A DNA stretch of 64,000 nt. Source: Luteimonas aestuarii (lineage in GTDB: Bacteria; Pseudomonadota; Gammaproteobacteria; Xanthomonadales; Xanthomonadaceae). The stretch is from NCBI RefSeq assembly GCF_004357985.1, contig NZ_SMTF01000010.1:1-64000 (forward strand), written 5' to 3'. Within the stretch, counting starts at the first letter, position 1. Each line of letters opens with the position of its first letter. Made by a program: the position numbers and the translations under genes. Below the pieces are notes generated by a model, which saw only the letters and a list, made by a program, of their open reading frames with translations, ran no database searches and was not told the DNA's origin. Shown here in pieces: positions 36,893 through 45,852 of the stretch.

Positions 36893-39072
36893 CCAATCGC
36901 TACGACATCATCGACGACGACACGCCCGACCGCGGCCCGCCGCCGCTGCGCACGGAATACAAGTTCTCGCACGTCACCACCGGGCGCTACCTGCCCGTGC
37001 CGGGCAAGGCGCCGGGCTGGCCGTTCGCCGACATCGGCGAGTGGATGATCGATGCCAATGCCAGCGCCGACGACTGGCTGGCCGAGCTGCGCGACTGGCG
37101 CCGCGAGCACCTGGTGCGCATCGGCTACGACGACACCCAGTACCGCCGCCCGGAACTGCAGTGGGCGCAGCGAAATTTCGTGCATGCGCAGATGATGGTC
37201 GAGGACCGCTACTTCTTCGATGTCGAGACCGGCGAGTACACGGTCGATCGCTACCTCGACGACCTGGAGCAGCGCTTCGGCGGGCTGGACTCGGTGCTGA
37301 TCTGGTACATCTACCCGAACATCGGTATCGACGACCGCAACCAGTTCGACCTCGCGCACGACCTGCCCGGTGGCCTCGACGGCCTGAAGCGTGCGGTCGA
37401 CGCGTTCCACCGCCGTGGCGTGAAGGTGTTCCTGCCCGCCAAGCCCTGGGACCACGGCACGCGCGACCCCGGCACCACGCACTGGGACGGCCTGGCGGAG
37501 ATCGTCGAGGCGGTGGGCGCCGACGGCATCAACGGCGATACCTTCAACGGCGTGCCGCGCGCGTTCTTCGATGCCTGCGACCGGCTCGGCCACCCGGTGG
37601 TGGTGCAGCCCGAGTCCACCATCAGCGCCGAGGAACAGCTGATCTGGAACGTGCAGAGCTGGGGCAAGAAGGCGCCCGACGGACCGGTGCCGCCGGTGTC
37701 GAAGTGGAAGTGGCTCGAACCACGGCACATGGTGAACTACGAGAACCGATGGGGCCGCGACCGCACCCACGACCTGCAGTACTGCTTCCTCAACGGCATC
37801 GGCTACAACGCCTGGGAAAACATCTGGGGCATCTGGAACCAGTTCACGCCGCGCAACGCCGAAGCGCTGCGCCGGATCGCGACGATCTACCGCGCGTTCC
37901 CGGCGCTGGTGGTCAGCATGGACTGGGCGCCGTACCAGCAAAGCCTGCAGCGCAGCGTGTTCATCAGCCGCTTCCCCGGCGACGACACGGTGCTGTGGAC
38001 GCTGGCCAACCGCAACGAATACAACGTCGACGGCGAGCAGTTCGCCATCGAACACGTCGAAGGCACGCGGTACTACGACGCATGGAACGGTCGCGCGCTG
38101 TCGCCGCGGGTGGTCGACGGCCAGGCCTTGGTGGAACTGTCGCTGGAGGCGCGTGGCTTCGGTGCGGTGCTGGCGCTGTCGCCGGGTGCGGACGACAGCG
38201 GGCTCGATGCCTTCCTCGCCACCGTCGCCGAGGGGGCGAAGACGCCGATCAATGCGTATTCCGGCGAATGGCGCGCCTTGCCGCAGCAGATCGTCGACGT
38301 GGCACCGACGACGCCACGTGCCGATGCGCCCGAAGGCATGGTGAGCGTGCCGGCCGGCGAGTTCCTGTTCAAGGTCGGCGGCATCGAGATCGAAGGCTTC
38401 AACTGGGCCGGCGTGGACGTGCAGTACCCGTGGGAGGACGTGCCGCGCCGCCATCATTACAAGCGCATGCAGGTGCCGGCGTTCCACATCGACCGCCATC
38501 CGGTGACCAACGCGCAATTCAAACGCTTCATCGATGCGACCGGCTACGCGCCGCGCGATGCCGCCAACTTCCTGCGCCAATGGATCGACGGTGCGCCGCG
38601 CCCGGGCTGGGACAACAAGCCGGTGACCTGGGTGGCGCTGGAGGATGCGCGTGCCTATGCGCAGTGGGCGGGCAAGCGCCTGCCGCGCGAGTGGGAATGG
38701 CAGTACGCGGCGCAGGGCCACGATGGCCGGCGCTATCCGTGGGGCAACGACTGGGATGCGTCGCGCGTGCCGCAGGCCAATCGCGGCCGCCGCCTGCTGC
38801 CGCCGGACGATGTGGGTGCGCATCCGCAGGGCGCTTCGCCGTTCGGCGTCGAAGACCTGGTCGGCAACGTCTGGCAATGGACCGACGAATTCGTCGACGA
38901 GCACACGCGCGCCGCGATCCTGCGCGGCGGCAGCAGCTACCAGCCGCAGACCTCGCACTGGTACTTTCCGCAGGCCTACCGCCTCGACCAGCACGGCAAG
39001 TACCTGCTGATGGCACCGTGCAAGGACCGCGCCGGCACGGTCGGCTTCCGCTGCGCGGTCGATGCCGCCTGA
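36889..39072 (+). CDS. TIM-barrel hydrolase-like plus formylglycine-generating-enzyme-like fusion
   Basis: This 727-residue protein joins two unrelated parts. Residues about 60-400 look like a TIM-barrel glycoside hydrolase: YIYPNIGIDDRNQFDLAHDL, FHRRGVKVFLPAKPWDHG, GADGINGDTFNG and a possible acid in VVVQPESTIS. Residues about 483-727 are an FGE-sulfatase (SUMF1/EgtB-like) domain: EGMVSVPAGEFLFKVGG, FHIDRHPVTNAQFKRFI, GNVWQWTDE and TVGFRCAV. The start overlaps the ribokinase stop (ATGA). No sulfatase is nearby, so the FGE part probably acts as a binding or oxidase domain. The fusion is unusual. Confidence 0.8.
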   Translation: MTNRYDIIDDDTPDRGPPPLRTEYKFSHVTTGRYLPVPGKAPGWPFADIGEWMIDANASADDWLAELRDWRREHLVRIGYDDTQYRRPELQWAQRNFVHAQMMVEDRYFFDVETGEYTVDRYLDDLEQRFGGLDSVLIWYIYPNIGIDDRNQFDLAHDLPGGLDGLKRAVDAFHRRGVKVFLPAKPWDHGTRDPGTTHWDGLAEIVEAVGADGINGDTFNGVPRAFFDACDRLGHPVVVQPESTISAEEQLIWNVQSWGKKAPDGPVPPVSKWKWLEPRHMVNYENRWGRDRTHDLQYCFLNGIGYNAWENIWGIWNQFTPRNAEALRRIATIYRAFPALVVSMDWAPYQQSLQRSVFISRFPGDDTVLWTLANRNEYNVDGEQFAIEHVEGTRYYDAWNGRALSPRVVDGQALVELSLEARGFGAVLALSPGADDSGLDAFLATVAEGAKTPINAYSGEWRALPQQIVDVAPTTPRADAPEGMVSVPAGEFLFKVGGIEIEGFNWAGVDVQYPWEDVPRRHHYKRMQVPAFHIDRHPVTNAQFKRFIDATGYAPRDAANFLRQWIDGAPRPGWDNKPVTWVALEDARAYAQWAGKRLPREWEWQYAAQGHDGRRYPWGNDWDASRVPQANRGRRLLPPDDVGAHPQGASPFGVEDLVGNVWQWTDEFVDEHTRAAILRGGSSYQPQTSHWYFPQAYRLDQHGKYLLMAPCKDRAGTVGFRCAVDAA

Positions 39073-39075
39073 GCC

Positions 39076-41907
39076 GTGGTGCGCAAGGTGCCGACGCGAG
39101 GATGCGTGCTCCTGCTCCTGGCCTGCAGTCTGCTGGCAGGCTGCGGGCGCGAGCCGCCGCGCAAGATCGTGTTGATCGGCGGCGCTGCGAGCGAGGCGCC
39201 GGGGCGCCACGATTACCCCGACGGCATCCGCGCGCTGCAGGCGTTGCTGGAGGCCTCGCCCGATGCGCGCAAGGCCGGGGTCGAGGTCGTCGCGTTCCCC
39301 GACGGCTGGCCCGAGGATGCCTCCGCGCTGGAAGGCGCGCATGCGCTGGTCTGGTACTTCGATGGCCTCGACAGGCATCCGCTGACGGATCCTGCGCGAC
39401 GCGCCCAGGTCGAGTGGCTGGTGCGCGAAGGCGTTGGCCTGGTGGCGCTGCACCAGGCCTCGACCGTGCCGACGGACGACGACCTCGGCTTGCGCGAGTG
39501 GCTGGGCGCGGTTCGTGCAGGCACCTTCGACCGCACGACCCAGTGGGCGCGGATCGAACCTGCCGTCCTGTCGCACCCGGTCGTGCGTGGCTTGCAGGCG
39601 TTCGAGCATCGCGACGAGTTCTATCCGACGCTGCGGTTCGCACCCGGCGCCCTGCCCGTGCTGGTCGCCGACCTCGACGTGCAGTACCGGCAGGGCGCGA
39701 GGCTGGTCGAGACCACGCCCGGGCGCGCGACGGTTGCGTGGACCTACACGCGCCCCGGTGGTGGACGGTCCTTCGGCTTCACCGGCACCCACTTCCTCGC
39801 CGCATTTGACGATGCGGCCATGCGCAAGGTCCTGCTCAACGCGATGTTGTGGAGCGCGGGCACCGAAGTGCGCGGAAAAGGCTCGCGCGACGCTCTCGGT
39901 GGCAGCGTATTCGCACACGCACCGGAAGCGCCGCAACGCCCGCGCGTGTCTGCCGACTGGCCCACGTTCCAGCGCGATCCGTTGCGCAGCGGTTGGGACG
40001 ACGGCGGCAACGCGCCATCGCGCACGGACATCGTCGGCGGATCGTTCGGCCTTGCCTGGGAATCACCGCGGCTCGATGGCTTCGAAGGCCATCCACCGCG
40101 ACTGTATGCGTCGCCGCTCTATCTCGATGCCTTGCGCCTCGGCGAAGGCCCGCTGCGCGGCGATACGTTCCCTGCGGTCATCGCGGCCAGCAATACCGGC
40201 TACGTGTATGCGGTGAACGCCGCAACCGTCGCTGATGTCGCCGCGGGACGAATCCTGTGGCGCACCCGCCTGGGCGCGCCGTGCCGCCTGCAGCCATCGC
40301 CGCTCGACGGGGTGCCCACCGGGATCCTGTCGACACCGGTGATCGACGTTGCCCGCGGTCGCCTCTACGTGACCCATTGCGATCCGGCCAACAGCTGGCA
40401 GGCGTATGCGCTCGACGTCCACACCGGGCACGTCCTGCCCGGATGGCCAGTGCGGCTGGACGAAGACACGTTGAATGCGGTGAACCGCAACGCCGGTCCA
40501 CGGCGCGTTCCGCCGCGGCGCAAGCACGACTTCCGCGTGCAACGCGCAGCGCTCAACCTCAGTCCCGACGGCACGCGCCTGTACGTCGGCTTCGGCGAAA
40601 CCGAAACCGGCTGGACCGTCTCGGTCGATACCGTGCAGGCACGCGTGCGAAGCGCCTTCGCCAGCCAGGCCATGCCGCACCGTGGTGCCGGCGGCATCTG
40701 GGGGTCCGGTGGCCCGGCCGTGGACGACGACGGCCATGTCTACGTGGTGACCGGCAGCGGTTTCGAGGGCTACAAGGACCAGCCACACGACTGGACGCAG
40801 TCCGTGATGAAGCTGTCCGACGAGGCCAGCGGCCTCACCCTGCGTGGCACCTACACGCCGTTCAACCACTGTCGTTCGGCGACGGCCGACATCGACCTCG
40901 GCTCTGGCGGCGCGATGCTGGTGCCCGCCCTGCCCGGCGAACCGCGGCTGATGGTGGTGGGCGGCAAACAGGGCAACGCCTACCTGCTCGACCGCGACCG
41001 CCTGCCGGGCAGGCTCGATAGCAGGCCGCGATGCGATACGCCCTCTTCGCAGGACGGGTCGCTGCTACCGCCGCAGGTACAGCCGCAATTCGGCGCGCGC
41101 GGCCCGCTGAACGCCTTTGGACCGTACTCCGAAGACGATGGTGCGATGGATATCGCACGGGCGCGATCGGTGCCGGCATTCTTCCGCGATGCGCAGGGTC
41201 GGCAACATGTCTTCCTGACCGGCAACACGCGCCGGCACGTCGCGATGCCGGAAGCGAAACCTCCCTCGCTGGTCAGGCTGCAGATCGAACGCCACACCGA
41301 CGCGTCGCCCTACCTCCGCATCGCTGCGCGGCAAGACAGCGAAGTGATGCTCAACCCGGGCCCGCCCATGGTGACCAGCCGCAACGGGCAGGATGCCATC
41401 GTCTGGGTGCTGGACGAGAACGCACGGCGATCCACATCCCTGGCTGGAGACGATGCGCCACGACCCGTGCTGTATGCGTTCGACGCGGACACACTCACCC
41501 TGCTCTGGCGCAGCGCGCCGGGCCAGCTCTACACAAGCGGCAAGTACAACGCGCCTGCGTTCGCACGCGGCACGGCATTCGTCGGCACCGATCGCATCCA
41601 GGCTTTCCGCGTGGCTGAAACGCTGCTGTCGGGAGGCGCGGCGACCGCGCCTGCGCCGGCACTGCCGTCGAGACTGGAGGACGCCAGCGAGGCCAATATC
41701 GCTGCCGTCGATGCGGCAGCGCTTTACGCCGCGCGATGCGCGGCCTGCCACGACCATCCGTTCGGCAACATCCCGCCGCGCAGCGTTATCGCCGCGCATC
41801 CGCTGCCGCGTATCGTGGAGGCCTTGAGCCACGGCGCGATGCGCGTGCAGGCGTCCGGGCTCACCTCTGCAGAAATCCAGGCCCTGGGCCGGTACATGAA
41901 GCAATGA
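39076..41907 (+). CDS. lipoprotein: ThuA-like plus PQQ-propeller plus cytochrome c
   Basis: GTG start, 3 bp after the previous stop. The 943-residue product begins with a lipobox (LLAGC, Cys23) and carries a ThuA-like domain (about 28-260: LVWYFDGLDRHPLTD, GLVALHQAS, FTGTHFL). A quinoprotein-like eight-blade propeller (about 290-850: ILSTPVIDVARGRLYVTH, GNAYLLDRDRLPG) and a C-terminal cytochrome c with CAACH (Cys888-Cys891-His892) follow. ThuA is linked to 3-keto-disaccharide metabolism. Together they suggest a periplasmic sugar dehydrogenase with its own haem electron acceptor. No PQQ-synthesis genes are in the window. Confidence 0.8.
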   Translation: MVRKVPTRGCVLLLLACSLLAGCGREPPRKIVLIGGAASEAPGRHDYPDGIRALQALLEASPDARKAGVEVVAFPDGWPEDASALEGAHALVWYFDGLDRHPLTDPARRAQVEWLVREGVGLVALHQASTVPTDDDLGLREWLGAVRAGTFDRTTQWARIEPAVLSHPVVRGLQAFEHRDEFYPTLRFAPGALPVLVADLDVQYRQGARLVETTPGRATVAWTYTRPGGGRSFGFTGTHFLAAFDDAAMRKVLLNAMLWSAGTEVRGKGSRDALGGSVFAHAPEAPQRPRVSADWPTFQRDPLRSGWDDGGNAPSRTDIVGGSFGLAWESPRLDGFEGHPPRLYASPLYLDALRLGEGPLRGDTFPAVIAASNTGYVYAVNAATVADVAAGRILWRTRLGAPCRLQPSPLDGVPTGILSTPVIDVARGRLYVTHCDPANSWQAYALDVHTGHVLPGWPVRLDEDTLNAVNRNAGPRRVPPRRKHDFRVQRAALNLSPDGTRLYVGFGETETGWTVSVDTVQARVRSAFASQAMPHRGAGGIWGSGGPAVDDDGHVYVVTGSGFEGYKDQPHDWTQSVMKLSDEASGLTLRGTYTPFNHCRSATADIDLGSGGAMLVPALPGEPRLMVVGGKQGNAYLLDRDRLPGRLDSRPRCDTPSSQDGSLLPPQVQPQFGARGPLNAFGPYSEDDGAMDIARARSVPAFFRDAQGRQHVFLTGNTRRHVAMPEAKPPSLVRLQIERHTDASPYLRIAARQDSEVMLNPGPPMVTSRNGQDAIVWVLDENARRSTSLAGDDAPRPVLYAFDADTLTLLWRSAPGQLYTSGKYNAPAFARGTAFVGTDRIQAFRVAETLLSGGAATAPAPALPSRLEDASEANIAAVDAAALYAARCAACHDHPFGNIPPRSVIAAHPLPRIVEALSHGAMRVQASGLTSAEIQALGRYMKQ

Positions 41908-43766
41908 ACGTGGAATCGGTACAACTCCATGGTCTGCTGGGCGAGGCGCTCGACGCCAACCGGCGCGGTCGCCTGTCGCAGTTCATCACCGGGCCGGACA
42001 GCCCGGCAATCGCGATCTTCAATCCTGTGCATCGCGACCACAACGAAGAAGGCGACTGGTACGGCGAGCACGCCGGCAAGTGGCTCGTGGCCGCGGCGAA
42101 AGCGGCTGCGCGCAGCGGCGATGCCGCCTTGCAGGCGAAGGTGGTCGCCGTGGCCGACCACCTGCTGTCGGTGCAGGACGATGATGGCTACCTCGGCAAC
42201 TACGTCGCCTCGCGCCGCTTCATGGTGCCGCAGCCGCCGAAGCCGGAAAGCTGGAATGGCGAGCCGGCGCTGCGGACCTGGGACATCTGGACGCACAGCT
42301 ACCTGCTGCTCGGCCTGGTCGAGGTGCATCGCTGCTTCGGACACGACCGCCACCTCGACGCCGCGCGCCGCATCGCCGACCTGTGCTGGCAGGTGTTCTG
42401 CGAAGACGGCATCGACATCACCAGCGTCGGCAACCACCATGGCATGTCGGCGTCGGTGCTGCTGGATCCTGCGGTCGACCTGTACACGTTGACCGGCGAA
42501 ACGCGCTACCTGCAGCTTGCCGAGTGCGTGCTGGCGCAGGCCGATGCCAACCCGCGACTCGCGCTGCTGCAACGCGCGCTGGCAGGCGCCGATCCATCCG
42601 AGATCGCCACCGGCAAGGCCTACCAGCTGTGCTGGAACCTGGTGGGGCTGGCCAAGCTGCATCGCGCCACCGGCAATGCCGACTACGCACGCGCCCTGGG
42701 CCTGCAGTGGCAGGCGATCCGCGACCACCACATCAGCCTGGGTGGTGGCCCGTTCGGCGGCATCGGCCATCGTTCGCGCGAAGTGTTCAATCCCGCCTTC
42801 GTGTTCGATCCCGGGGCCTACGTCGAGACCTGCTCGATACTGGCGTGGCTGCAGCTCAATCGCGAGCTGCTGGCGATCACCGCCGACGTGCGCCACGCCG
42901 AAGAGATCGAGCGTACGGCGTACAACGACCTGCTGGGCGCGCAGGCCCCCAATGGCGAGGACTGGTGCTACTACTCCTTCGCCAACGGCCGCCGCATCCA
43001 CACCAACTACTGGCGCTGCTGCAAATCCAGCGGCGCGATGGCGCTGGAGGAATTGCCGGCGGTGGCCTACACCGCCGATGCGCGAGGCGTGGCAGTGAAC
43101 CTGCTGGGCCCGGGCGAGGCCATCCTGCGACTGGCGGACGGCAACGACGTCACGCTGCGCCAGCACACGGCGTATCCGTTCGACGGGGAGATCCGTATCG
43201 ATGTGCTGCCGGCGGCGGCGACGCGGTTCCGCATCCGCGTACGCATACCGGAATGGGCGGAAGGCGCGATGCTTGCCATCGCGGCCGGTGCGCCGACGGC
43301 CGTGGCCGCGGGGCGTTATGCCGACATCGAGCGCGAATGGGCGCCGGGCGACACGGTCGCGTTGTCGCTGCCAATGCCGCCGCGCGTGCATCGCCGCACT
43401 TACCGCAACATCCAGGAATCGCGCGCGCCCGGCGGCGCGCCGGTGCGCCAGCAGGTGCTGCACTACAGCCATGTCGCGTTTACCCGCGGTCCGCTGGTGT
43501 ATGCGACGGGGCTGGTGGATGGTTACAAGACCAGCGAAGTCGTGCGCCTGCCAGCGGCAGACGACCAGATCCGCGTCGAGACACTGCCGCCGACGGGCGA
43601 TGAACCCGCGGCCACGCTGCGCGTGCATTTCGATGGCCGCCCGGCAATCGACTTCCTGCCGTACTACGGCCTGAATGGACGCATGGACCGCAGTTGGCGC
43701 ATCACCTGGCTGGGGCTGGCACCCGGCCCGACCGGCGCCGATGCCGACGATTGCGGGCAGGTCTGA
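41904..43766 (+). CDS. GH127-like (DUF1680) glycoside hydrolase
   Basis: The 620-residue protein has an alpha/alpha barrel with the GH127 Glu-Thr-Cys motif in AYVETCSILAWLQLN (about 308) and the double cysteine of NYWRCCKSSGAMALEELP (about 372-373), part of the zinc/thiolate catalytic site of beta-L-arabinofuranosidases. A beta-sandwich C-terminal domain follows. There is no signal peptide, so it should be cytoplasmic. Its ATG overlaps the previous stop. GH127 enzymes release L-arabinofuranose; the specificity here is unproved. Confidence 0.82.
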   Translation: MNVESVQLHGLLGEALDANRRGRLSQFITGPDSPAIAIFNPVHRDHNEEGDWYGEHAGKWLVAAAKAAARSGDAALQAKVVAVADHLLSVQDDDGYLGNYVASRRFMVPQPPKPESWNGEPALRTWDIWTHSYLLLGLVEVHRCFGHDRHLDAARRIADLCWQVFCEDGIDITSVGNHHGMSASVLLDPAVDLYTLTGETRYLQLAECVLAQADANPRLALLQRALAGADPSEIATGKAYQLCWNLVGLAKLHRATGNADYARALGLQWQAIRDHHISLGGGPFGGIGHRSREVFNPAFVFDPGAYVETCSILAWLQLNRELLAITADVRHAEEIERTAYNDLLGAQAPNGEDWCYYSFANGRRIHTNYWRCCKSSGAMALEELPAVAYTADARGVAVNLLGPGEAILRLADGNDVTLRQHTAYPFDGEIRIDVLPAAATRFRIRVRIPEWAEGAMLAIAAGAPTAVAAGRYADIEREWAPGDTVALSLPMPPRVHRRTYRNIQESRAPGGAPVRQQVLHYSHVAFTRGPLVYATGLVDGYKTSEVVRLPAADDQIRVETLPPTGDEPAATLRVHFDGRPAIDFLPYYGLNGRMDRSWRITWLGLAPGPTGADADDCGQV

Positions 43767-43902
43767 CGATGGTGCAGTGGCTGGTTCGCGGGCGTACACA
43801 AGTTTCTGTGCACTCAGAAGGTAGTGTGGCTGACTGGATGCCCGGGCCCGCGGCGGCAACACTGCGGCGGATTCTGGCGCGGGACGCGCAAGGGAGGCCA
43901 TC

Positions 43903-45102
43903 TTGACCACTTCGGTATTCGACCCTCCGCAGCGTGGCCATGGCGGCCCGCTGGCCGGCGTGCGCGTGCTGGACCTGAGCGCCTACATCGCCGGTCCGTA
44001 TGGTTGTTCGCTGCTCGCCGACCAGGGCGCGGACGTGATCAAGGTCGAGCCTCCGGGCGGCGACAACCTCCGCAACTACCCGTCCACGCTGGAAGCCGAG
44101 AGCCGCGCGTTCCTTGGCGTGAACCGCAGCAAGCGCGGCGTGGTGCTCAACCTCAAGGCCGCCGACGATCGCGCCGTGCTGTACCGGCTGGTGCGCGACG
44201 CCGACGTACTGGTGCACAACTTCCGCCCCGGCGTGCCCGAGCGCCTGGGGATCGGTTTCGATGCACTGTCCGCGATCAACGCGCGCCTGGTCTATTGCGC
44301 GGTCACCGGCTATGGCGAAACCGGCCCGATGAAGGACAAGGCCGGGTACGACCAGGTGCTGCAGACGATGACCGGCATGTGCGTGATGCAGGGCAAGCGC
44401 GGCGGGACGCCCGAGATCATCTACGGCTCGGTCGTCGACTACTACGCCGCGGCGCTGCTGGCGGCCGGCGTGTCGTCGGCACTCTACGAACGCGAGCGCA
44501 GCGGCAAGGGCCAGTATGTCGGCGTGTCGCTGCTGCGCGCCGCATTGACCATGCAATCGGCGCGGATGGTCTGGGCCAAGGGCGAGGCGCTCGACATCGG
44601 CCGGGACATGCGCTCCGGTGGGGTCACCGGCATCCACCCCACCCGCGGGGGACACCTTTACGTATCTGCCAACACGCCGCGCTTCTGGCAGGCGCTGTGC
44701 CGGCTCACCGGGATGGACGACCTGCTCGAAGATCCACGCTATGCCAGCGTGCGCCTGCGTGCGCAGCACGCCGACGTGCTGGTGGAGCGCCTGCACGCGG
44801 CGCTGGCCGAGCGGACCGCGCTGGAGTGGGAAGCGCTGTTCGGCGATGAAGTGCCGTGCGCGGCCGCGCGGCCGGTGGAGGACATGTTCGAGCATCCGCA
44901 GGTGTTGGCCGAGGGCATGCTGGCCGAGGTGTCGCACCCCACCCTGGGCAGCTACCGCGGCGTGGCGCATCCGATCCGTTTCGGACGTACGCCGGGCCCG
45001 GACCCGTTCGCCGCACCCACGCTGGGGCAGCACGACCAGGACATCCGGGAAGCGACCACGGAGCGCGCCGCTTCGCGGCCGGCATTGCGATCGGTGGAGT
45101 GA
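43903..45102 (+). CDS. class III CoA-transferase (CaiB/BaiF family)
   Basis: Starts at TTG behind AGGGAGG. The 399-residue protein shows GVRVLDLSAYIAGPYGCSLL, LADQGADVIKVEPPGGD, NRSKRGVVLNLK, and the catalytic Asp in AGYDQVLQTMTGM. It moves CoA between carboxylic acids. It follows the GH127-like gene by 136 bp and is convergent with the MscS-like gene. With the CitE-type lyase at 27815 it could activate and cleave a hydroxy-dicarboxylate. Confidence 0.9.
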   Translation: MTTSVFDPPQRGHGGPLAGVRVLDLSAYIAGPYGCSLLADQGADVIKVEPPGGDNLRNYPSTLEAESRAFLGVNRSKRGVVLNLKAADDRAVLYRLVRDADVLVHNFRPGVPERLGIGFDALSAINARLVYCAVTGYGETGPMKDKAGYDQVLQTMTGMCVMQGKRGGTPEIIYGSVVDYYAAALLAAGVSSALYERERSGKGQYVGVSLLRAALTMQSARMVWAKGEALDIGRDMRSGGVTGIHPTRGGHLYVSANTPRFWQALCRLTGMDDLLEDPRYASVRLRAQHADVLVERLHAALAERTALEWEALFGDEVPCAAARPVEDMFEHPQVLAEGMLAEVSHPTLGSYRGVAHPIRFGRTPGPDPFAAPTLGQHDQDIREATTERAASRPALRSVE

Positions 45103-45117
45103 CTTGCCGTGGCGCGC

Positions 45118-45774
45118 TCAGGGGAATCCGACTGCCGAGCCGCCACCGCCTGCCGCAGGCGACGGCAACGGGGAGCCGCGGTCACCCGAGCCGGCGGGAG
45201 CCGGCAGTGCCTCCGGCTCGCCCTTCCAGCGCCGCGTGCTGCGCTGGAAGAACAGGCTGTTGGGGATGCGCAGCAGGCTTTCTCCGCCCTGCGGGTGGGT
45301 CTCGCGCAGGGTGACGTAGATCAGGTTCATGTCGACCACCTGTCCGCGCAGCCCCGGACGGTCGCCGCCTTCCAGCAGCTCGATGTGGTCCTGCAGCCGG
45401 AACGGCCGCGTGATCAGCAGCAGCAGTGCGCAGAAGAGGTTGGTGAGCACGCTCCACGCGGCGAAGAACGCGATCGCCGCCACCGCCGCGAAGCCGGTGA
45501 ACGCCGTCCACAGTACGCTGCCGGACACGCCGAGACGTTCGAGCACCATCAGCAGCGCGCCGAATCCGATCAGGAAGGCGGCGATACGCCGCGCGCTGAC
45601 CGTGATCTGGATCGGCAGGTCGTAGCGGCGCGACAGGCGCGAGATCAGCCGGTGCATCAGCGCCCGCAGCAACAGGGCGGCCAGCAGGATCAGCACCACC
45701 TGCGCCAGCAGGGTGGCTTCCACGTACCAGGCCTGCAGCCAGGCGGGCGACTGTTCTCGGAGGTTGGCGAGCAT
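45118..45774 (-). CDS. MscS-family mechanosensitive channel-like protein
   Basis: The 218-residue protein has an N-terminal helix, two more membrane segments (about 62-82 and 95-122) and the MscS pore/beta region: SVLTNLFCALLLLITRPFRL, DHIELLEGG, GQVVDMNLIYVTLR, RIPNSLFFQ. It is shorter than MscS (286), lacks the C-terminal alpha/beta domain, and ends in a glycine/serine/proline tail. The stop lies 15 bp from the convergent CoA-transferase stop. Confidence 0.85.
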   Translation of the reverse strand: MLANLREQSPAWLQAWYVEATLLAQVVLILLAALLLRALMHRLISRLSRRYDLPIQITVSARRIAAFLIGFGALLMVLERLGVSGSVLWTAFTGFAAVAAIAFFAAWSVLTNLFCALLLLITRPFRLQDHIELLEGGDRPGLRGQVVDMNLIYVTLRETHPQGGESLLRIPNSLFFQRSTRRWKGEPEALPAPAGSGDRGSPLPSPAAGGGGSAVGFP

Positions 45775-45852
45775 GCGTTCGGGCCGGTCGGGCGCGGGAA
45801 TGGCCCGGGTGTGCGCGCATTCTAGCCAGCGCGCGCGTCGCGCCGGCCTTGA

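Noticed and set aside
36844..39936. 1,030-residue open frame on the minus strand
   Set aside because: Antisense shadow of the barrel-FGE fusion and the start of the ThuA protein gene.
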